Assembly (NCBI RefSeq): GCF_014851395.1 | Contig: NW_024044681.1 | Coordinates: 7,016,879-7,080,878 of the forward strand | From: Micropterus salmoides | Lineage: Eukaryota; Chordata; Actinopteri; Centrarchiformes; Centrarchidae | Direction: 5' to 3' | Length of the DNA stretch: 64,000 nucleotides | In this document: positions 58,192 through 64,000 of the stretch, in pieces | Numbering within the stretch: position 1 is the first letter of the stretch | How the letters are laid out: the number at the start of each line of letters is the position of its first letter | Position numbers and translations under genes: made by a program | Notes under the pieces: model-generated | Told to the model about the DNA's origin: nothing | What the model saw: only the letters and a program-made list of their open reading frames with translations | Databases searched by the model: none

Positions 58192-60628
58192 GTCGCGTTC
58201 AAGTGCTCCAATAAAGTTTCCTTAAACTGTGAAACTCCTGAGAAACAAACTACAGACTGTTCGCAGTGGCTGATCTCTCTCTAAAGAACTGCTCACAGAC
58301 CGGAAACACTTCAGAGTTTCAGTCCGTCCTGCTGATGCATTCAGGGACCGTAGGAGATGTGTGAGTGGGCGTTGGTTTCTGAGGTGTGGCTAATAAGTAA
58401 ATCTATAGTGATGTTTTAATGGATTTTCATGAAGGAAATCTGTTATAAGATGAAGTAACTCAATACTTTATAAAACTGTTGTTTCACTCTGACTTTCTGA
58501 GGGAAGAACCGTCTCTGATGACCTGTTGTTGGTACTTTATACTGGAATAGTAACTCAACTTGTGGTAAATTGATAAAACGTTACTAAAAATACAGTATAT
58601 GGACTATATTGACATCAAAAGTTAAACTACATTTTGACACAAACCTACTCTACAGGAAGTCAGTGTTTTACTTTAGTGGCGTCGTTCTTAAATAAATTTA
58701 AACACAAAACACATCATTATTATTATTATTGTAATTTATTTTTTATTTTTGTGTTCAAAGGTGTTGATGTACGTTACCTGAGTATTTAAATTTTATGCAT
58801 CTTTATCAAAGGAAAGGTTTGTATTTTTTTCCACACTATATTTATTTGATACCTGAAGTTACTATTTACTTTGTTTATTTAAAAACATCTAAAAACTTAC
58901 AACGAGTGTATGATGCAGTTTTATACAGCAAATTAAACTAATAATATGTAAAATAGATAAAATTGGCTCCACCAGAGCCAGCGTCAACAGTAAAATGTAG
59001 CTTACATGTGAATGTAATAGAACAGAATGTAGAATAATGTTTGCCTGCATCTATGTATGTATTTATACAAAAGTACATTTGCTGGTAATATTTACCTGCC
59101 AAAGCAGGACTTTCTGTGATGGAGTATTTTTTTACATTGTGATATTTTGGACTTTTACTAAGAGGTATTAATACGTTTCCTACAACTGATCCAAGGCCCC
59201 TCAGTTTTAGAGGGGCCCACACAATTACAGAGAATTACCTTATTTTACAAAGAGTTTATGAGGTGACTTCTTATATACAGTCTATGCATATGACACAAAC
59301 CCATTTTTCAGATAATATACCAAATTCCAGACATTTACAGAACAGTTTATCAAAATATTGTTTTTCATGGATTTATTCAAAACATCCTTTTTCCCCCACA
59401 TATTCACAGATAAAATTCCACATAAAATGAAAATGATAAAAGATCATTAAAAAAAATCTGTAAATGTCTCAAGAACTAAGAAACACTGTGTAAAAATTAT
59501 GATGATCTAACGGCCCTGAAGGGCGAGCAAAATGACTTGGCATCTGAAAAAAAAACGTTGTCTGTTAAAGATTAATTAACGCAATAACAACACACTTAGC
59601 ACACACATTACTGTTTATCACGTGAACACATAGATATCTCTGATATATAGAAATAATAGTTTCAAAACAACTTAACATTTGAAAATTGACAGATTGAAGC
59701 AGAATCATCATTATGGGCTGAGGTGTCTCTCGCCTTAATTCATAACTTTAACAGAAACATTTAAACTACTATAGCAGCAAGCAGCGATTTCCAGGTTTAA
59801 ACCTTTTTCCGCCTTAGCGATTTCAAAATAATTTCACACATGTGGTCCAACATTGTTATTGAAAACCTTCTGCCAGTTTTGTAATGATTGGACAAACAGT
59901 TTCTGATTTGCGTTAGATTACTTGCAGTTTTTTCATGTTCTTAGCGCCCCCTAGTGGTCGATTTGAATGAAACTTTCAGGGCATGTCTCAGGCACTGGTC
60001 TAAACACACCCTGTGAGATTAGTGATGATTGGCCCAAAGACTGCTCATTTGTGTCCATTTATCTCATAAGCCACGCCCCCTTTTCGAAGTTCATTGGTTA
60101 ATATCTTGAAAACGAAATGAGATATCAACAAGCTTTCTGCACCTTTTAATCAACTTGTTCAAATGATTATCCTCTGAAAATGTGGTGGCAATCGGAGCTA
60201 AGGTCTAGGATGAGATGTCAAAAAAATTGTTTTTCAAATAATTCAAAATGGCGGATGTTTTTTCTAGGCGGACCTTAATAGTCCGTGAGGCTTTTTTGTA
60301 GCGCACATTGAGCTGCACCCGCGTGAGAAATCTCAAGTCAATCGGACTCACTGTGTGAGGGCCGTGGTCTTTCAAACTTTGCATCTTTTGGCCTTATTTA
60401 CAGCGCCACCGTCTGGCCGATTGGGTTCATTTTTTCTATGGAAGCATTTGCACATAATTTCCAGTTATGTTTTGTTATTTCCCCCGAGTTTCACCTTTCT
60501 AGCTCATTCCAGCTCACGGGTAATAAACATAAAGTCGTGACAGCAGCTGGAGGATGTAAGCAGTGTTCAGTGTCCGGCTCGGAGCTGTCAATAAAGTTTT
60601 CGTTTACAAAATCAACAACATCGCCGTC
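58192..60628. promoter_or_regulatory. Divergent promoter region between CCDC90B and ALG8
   Basis: Start codons of the two genes are 2.4 kb apart and point away from each other. A CCAAT motif (inverted relative to CCDC90B) lies at 58208-58212, just upstream of its ATG. On the ALG8 side the last 60 bp before the ATG become richer in CpG. The middle is AT-rich and partly a dispersed repeat, so two separate promoters are more likely than one shared core. Confidence 0.4.
59765..60440. repeat. Unclassified teleost interspersed repeat upstream of ALG8
   Basis: Contains phrases recurrent in fish genomes: TAGCGCCCCCTAGTGGTCGA (59942-59961), AAGCCACGCCCCCTTTT (near 60068), AAAATGGCGG (near 60246) and GGCCTTATTTACAGCGCCAC (near 60390). 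No coding potential; the class is not determined. Confidence 0.5.
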
Positions 60629-62461
60629 ATGGCGGAGCCCTCGGTGGACGGTTGGAGCTGGTTCCCGGCGTTAGCTCTGGGAGTTTCTTTACTGAAATGT
60701 CTGTTCATCAACGCCTAGTGAGTGAAATTACTTTGACGTGGAGTAGTTTCATAGAGCCGCGGAGATTCGGGATGAAACGGTCATTTAAAAGCTGCCGCGA
60801 CGCTTATTAGCAGGTTAGCATCCGGCTAGCGGCGATGCGATTAACTTGACGTGTTCTTAACTTCCCGGCTTCCGTCGCGGAACAACCTCGAAAATGGGGC
60901 CGTCTTTCATTAGAAGTTTGTTTTGAAGCGAAGTTGCGAAGTTTCGCCCGCGTTATTAATAAGAACTGACAACCTGAGACACGTCTGGCTCAATTATTTA
61001 GATTATTATTTCGCTGTTTGTTTGTTACGTGCTGTTATAGCCGGTATGGAGGCGTAAGTCCTCAGAAATATGATAACATGCAATGCAATTTCTGTCCACG
61101 CCAAACGTCTCAGAAAAATCTCACATTTTAAGGATGTCTCGCTTCATTGCCAATGTCCACGCATCATAATCCATAACTGAGTGTATCAGTAGAGTCAGTA
61201 TTAACTACTGGTAATTTCGGTATTAATACTACAGTTATATTTGTGGCTTACTTATTTAGTGTCAACCTGAGACTGTATTTAAATCAGTGTTATGCTCGTG
61301 TTACTATTATGTGCTTTTGTTTTTTTGTCTGGAAGAATTAAGTTGGACTGTAGTTTAGGTGAATGGCCAAACAAAACTCCTCTGTAAAAATCTGCAATTT
61401 TACGGGAGTCTTGTTTGCCAACATACACGTTTCATAAAACACTAACTGAATAAGTAATAACCTCTGGTTTATTCAGGTTTGATCCAATCCAAGAAAGTCT
61501 GTAAACTGGTCTCAAATGTTTGGACTTTATTTCTCTCACTGATGACATCGTAGTGGAGCGTAACCAGTGATATGACCATTTCCAAACTCAAGTTAGTTGA
61601 TCTCTAATCAAGAAGCAAAGAGCTTTCAGGTGCTGTCTTTGTCACATGAAACCAGACTTATGTTTGTTTGCTAGTAAGTGAGTCTATATTAAAGTGCCTG
61701 TTTCTCTATATGGAGTTTGGTGAGACTGATTATTGTTAATGAGCTATTGTTTGTCTGTCAGTCATTCCACAGACTTCGAGGTGCACAGGAACTGGTTGGC
61801 CATCACTCACAGTCTGCCGGTGTCCAGGTGGTACCATGAGGTCGGTATGTGACGGGGGCGTTTCAGACAGGAAGTATTCTTGCTGAAATAAAACGTTAAC
61901 CTCCAGGGGAATAACAGCAGAGATTCTTTTTCACACCACAAAGTCTCTTTTGTCTTCATCTACATGTAAATATTCTGCATGTTGGCTGTAAAGGCTCATG
62001 CACACCTTCAGTTTCTTGTAGACCGGTGAGATAAAATAAATCACAGGGCTCCAGACTAACTTTCTGCTGTGGTCGCACTGGTGCGCCTACATTTTTCATT
62101 TAGCTGCACCGCCACAAAAGTTAGGGTGCACCCACGACCCTAAAGACTGCGTTACCGAGCTGCACGTGATGGTGTTCTGTATTATTTGGATGTAATCTTT
62201 ATAAACCTCTCTGTCGCAGCGAAGATGAACTATAACGACATTTGGGTTTTGTTCCCCGCCCCTGTAGAACACGTCCGAGTGGACTCTGGACTACCCTCCG
62301 CTGTTCGCCTGGTTCGAATTCGGCCTGTCCCACGTGGCTCAGCACTTCGACAGAAACATGCTGCTGGTGGAGAATCTGGACTACGCCAGCCCGTCTACTG
62401 TACTGTTCCAGAGGCTGTCGGTCATCGCCACCGACGTGGTTTTTATCTACGCCGTCAGAGA
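60629..62461 (+). CDS. ALG8: ALG8 alpha-1,3-glucosyltransferase, first three coding exons (gene continues past window)
   Basis: Coding exons: 60629-60717, 61762-61840, 62268-62461 (to residue 121; the last exon ends two bases into a codon). Protein features: MAEPSVDGWSWFPALALG, then a first membrane helix (about 10-28), the first luminal loop with HSTDFEVHRNWLAITHSLP (31-49; the acidic residues are conserved in ALG6/ALG8 GT-C enzymes), EWTLDYPPLFAWFEF, and a second helix in SVIATDVVFIYAVRE. ALG8 adds the second glucose to the dolichol-linked oligosaccharide in the ER lumen for N-glycosylation; the human enzyme is 526 aa. Exon 2 must use the donor GAG|GTCGGT to keep frame, although GTATGT lies 4 bp downstream. 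The remaining exons would lie beyond 64000; none was seen in 62462-64000. Confidence 0.93.
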
Positions 62462-62721
62462 GTGAGTCCAGAGTCTGATGGCTGCCTTCAGCTTTTTATT
62501 GCCTCTAATGAAATCGATCCCACAGAGGAGCAGCTTTTATTAGTTCAGCACAAAGATGGTTCACAGCGGTTCAGATACATTTACTCATGAGGCAGACGCT
62601 TTTATCCAGTGACTCACATTTGAAGGACAACATTCGAACATTAATAAAGTGAGAGATCTACGAGTGACAACAGCTGATCGATGTTGAACAGCAGTTACTG
62701 TTAGTGAAATTTGGTTCATGC

Positions 62722-63645
62722 TAGGGCTGGGCAATAAAACAATGATAATTACCACAATATAATTTTTTTGAATCACAAACGAATCAGCACTTAATTTTTC
62801 TACTAAGATATTTATTTTGTTGAGAAAAAGGGACTGAAGAAAAGACTTTACTCAATTTTCATCGTGCATATTAGTTGAAAACAGATTTTATCAGAATAGT
62901 TCGGAATGTTCTGCCTCAGATTTGTGAAGTGATCCGATGTTTGCTGACTGACTTTTATTGCTGGCGGGCCGGAACTGGCCCGCCAGCAATAAAATCTGGC
63001 CTGCGGCCAGGTTGCTTTAATAACAGAAAAATAAAAAATAAATAAATTGATAGGGTGATTGTGCCTCCAAAATTAAAGCGCAACAATTTTTTGTGCAGCA
63101 ATGCTTTATGACAACTTTATTGAGAGCTTTTACTTTGAAGAGTTTGAGAGAACGACATTCAAAAGAGACTCTGGCCTGCTGGACACACCCGTCAGTAAAC
63201 GTGTGATTGGATTCCCCTGAATTTACTCAGGGAAATGCAAATAAGCGTCCGTACGTTTACGGATGCGGATCAAACGCCGGGACGCGCACGCACTGCAGCA
63301 CATGCTTTATTGCGAGCATGTGCAAAAGTGTCCTTATAATTAATTTGTTTGACAAGGGAGAAAATAATACCCACAGTTTGTTGAAATCGATTTCACAACC
63401 TTCCTAACGGGAGTCCCGCACAGTACCGACTGAGCTAAACTTGCTCACCACTATACAAAGATTCGAAATAATTTGACTCTGTTCTGGCCCGCCATGTAAC
63501 GGCTTGACAAAAATTTGGCTCTGACCAGAAAGAAAAGTTTAAAACCACATTTTCACTCAGGAGCAAAAATCAGCTTTTAAACCTGAAAGAAATAAAGATT
63601 TGACTTTTATCCCGATAACTTTTCTGGCCTTATCGCCCAGCCCCA
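62722..63645. mobile_element. hAT MITE with target duplication, carrying a nested repeat (ALG8 intron 3)
   Basis: Terminal inverted repeats are TAGGGCTGGGCAATA on the left and TGGGGCTGGGCGATA on the right (minus strand). They are flanked by 8-bp direct repeats GTTCATGC (62714-62721) and GTTCACGC (63646-63653), 7 of 8 identical, the hAT hallmark. The left part matches the MITE at 32576-32890 and the right part (AAACCTGAAAGAAATAAAGA near 63578) matches 21476. The middle (about 62940-63500) is a different repeat inserted later. Confidence 0.8.
62940..63500. repeat. Second repeat nested in the hAT MITE
   Basis: Its left part (62990-63235) matches 22655-22925. Both ends carry GGCCCGCC-type words (62968-62985 and 63487-63494). 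Near 63385-63445 the minus strand includes TTTAGCTCAGTCGGTA, a tRNA box-A-like motif with a GGACTCCCGTTAGGAAGGTT continuation, so a decayed tRNA-derived SINE may sit inside. Exact borders are uncertain. Confidence 0.45.
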
Positions 63646-64000
63646 GTTCACGCTACACGACTCTAATCCTGATTTGCGAGTAACTGAACTCGCCGACTGT
63701 CAAGCTGTGATCGCAGAAACAACAGAAAGTGCCGGAGGAGGCGGTTTTTACGACCCTTGAACTGGTTGAGGCAGAATAAGAAGGACGCGCTAAAAAAAGC
63801 GGAGGAGAAAATGTGACGCTACCAAGCCGACCAATCGCAGTTCTTGCTGTCTGCGTCACTGCAATGTGTGGCTACATTTTTGGGGACGCCCATTCGACGC
63901 AGAAGTATAAATTAAAAAGACCAAGACCAAGGGAGGGCGAGACTGAGTCAAGACCGATACCAGAGTTTAATGAGACCGAGACAAGCCCAAGACTTTTAGG
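63646..64000. other. ALG8 intron 3, end of window
   Basis: No exon of ALG8 is recognisable here; the last 100 bp is purine-rich (GAGACTGAGTCAAGACC near 63939). Confidence 0.4.

Noticed and set aside
63380..63450. Functional tRNA gene on the minus strand
   Set aside because: Box A is recognisable but box B and the acceptor stem are decayed and it sits inside a dispersed repeat, so it is a SINE-type relic at most.

Overview
This window looks like nuclear DNA of a ray-finned fish, probably a percomorph-type teleost. Four intron-containing vertebrate genes can be assembled exon by exon with GT/AG junctions and consistent phase. The space around them is filled with typical teleost repeats: L2/CR1-type LINEs, Tc1-like and hAT-like relics, and several very long tandem arrays. 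No bacterial genes, CRISPR arrays or functional RNA genes were seen. Assignments rest on recognising the protein families from sequence; no database search was run.

Layout. 1-444: an unidentified coding-like fragment, perhaps the 3' end of a gene that starts outside the window. 480-7530: repeats, including a TIR transposon (2360-3478), a dead LINE (from 3741) and a second, oppositely oriented LINE inserted into its 3' UTR with an 8-bp target duplication (5450-7482). 7867-16212: an AT-rich array with a 21-bp unit, split by a 2.9-kb LINE (about 13005-15926) and ending about 200 bp before the next gene. 16408-25675 (+): NCBP3, 13 coding exons, 679 aa, with a 1.86-kb GC-rich minisatellite in intron 4. 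25676-31260: NCBP3 3' UTR and intergenic DNA with three TIR elements. 31607-45525 (+): PCF11, 17 coding exons, 1588 aa. 46889-49560: two Tc1-like relics and low-complexity DNA. 49676-58191 (-): CCDC90B, 9 coding exons, 239 aa, with a 46-bp minisatellite in intron 6 and a 3.9-kb AT-rich array in intron 1. 60629 onward (+): the first three coding exons of ALG8, which continues past the window edge.

How the genes relate. NCBP3 (nuclear cap binding and mRNA export) and PCF11 (cleavage/polyadenylation and Pol II termination) lie in tandem and act on the two ends of the same transcripts; whether the adjacency matters is unknown. PCF11 and CCDC90B are convergent; CCDC90B and ALG8 are divergent, with 2.4 kb between their start codons. 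PCF11, CCDC90B and ALG8 are all on human 11q14, so that part looks like an old synteny block, whereas human NCBP3 is on 17p13. CCDC90B encodes a mitochondrial inner-membrane coiled-coil protein and ALG8 an ER glucosyltransferase, so no joint pathway is implied for them.

The most unusual feature is the set of large intronic arrays. The best candidate for follow-up is the 46-bp array in CCDC90B intron 6: nearly every unit, read in the sense of the gene, carries a consensus-like 5' splice site core (GTAAGT) next to or inside the loop of a predicted hairpin.
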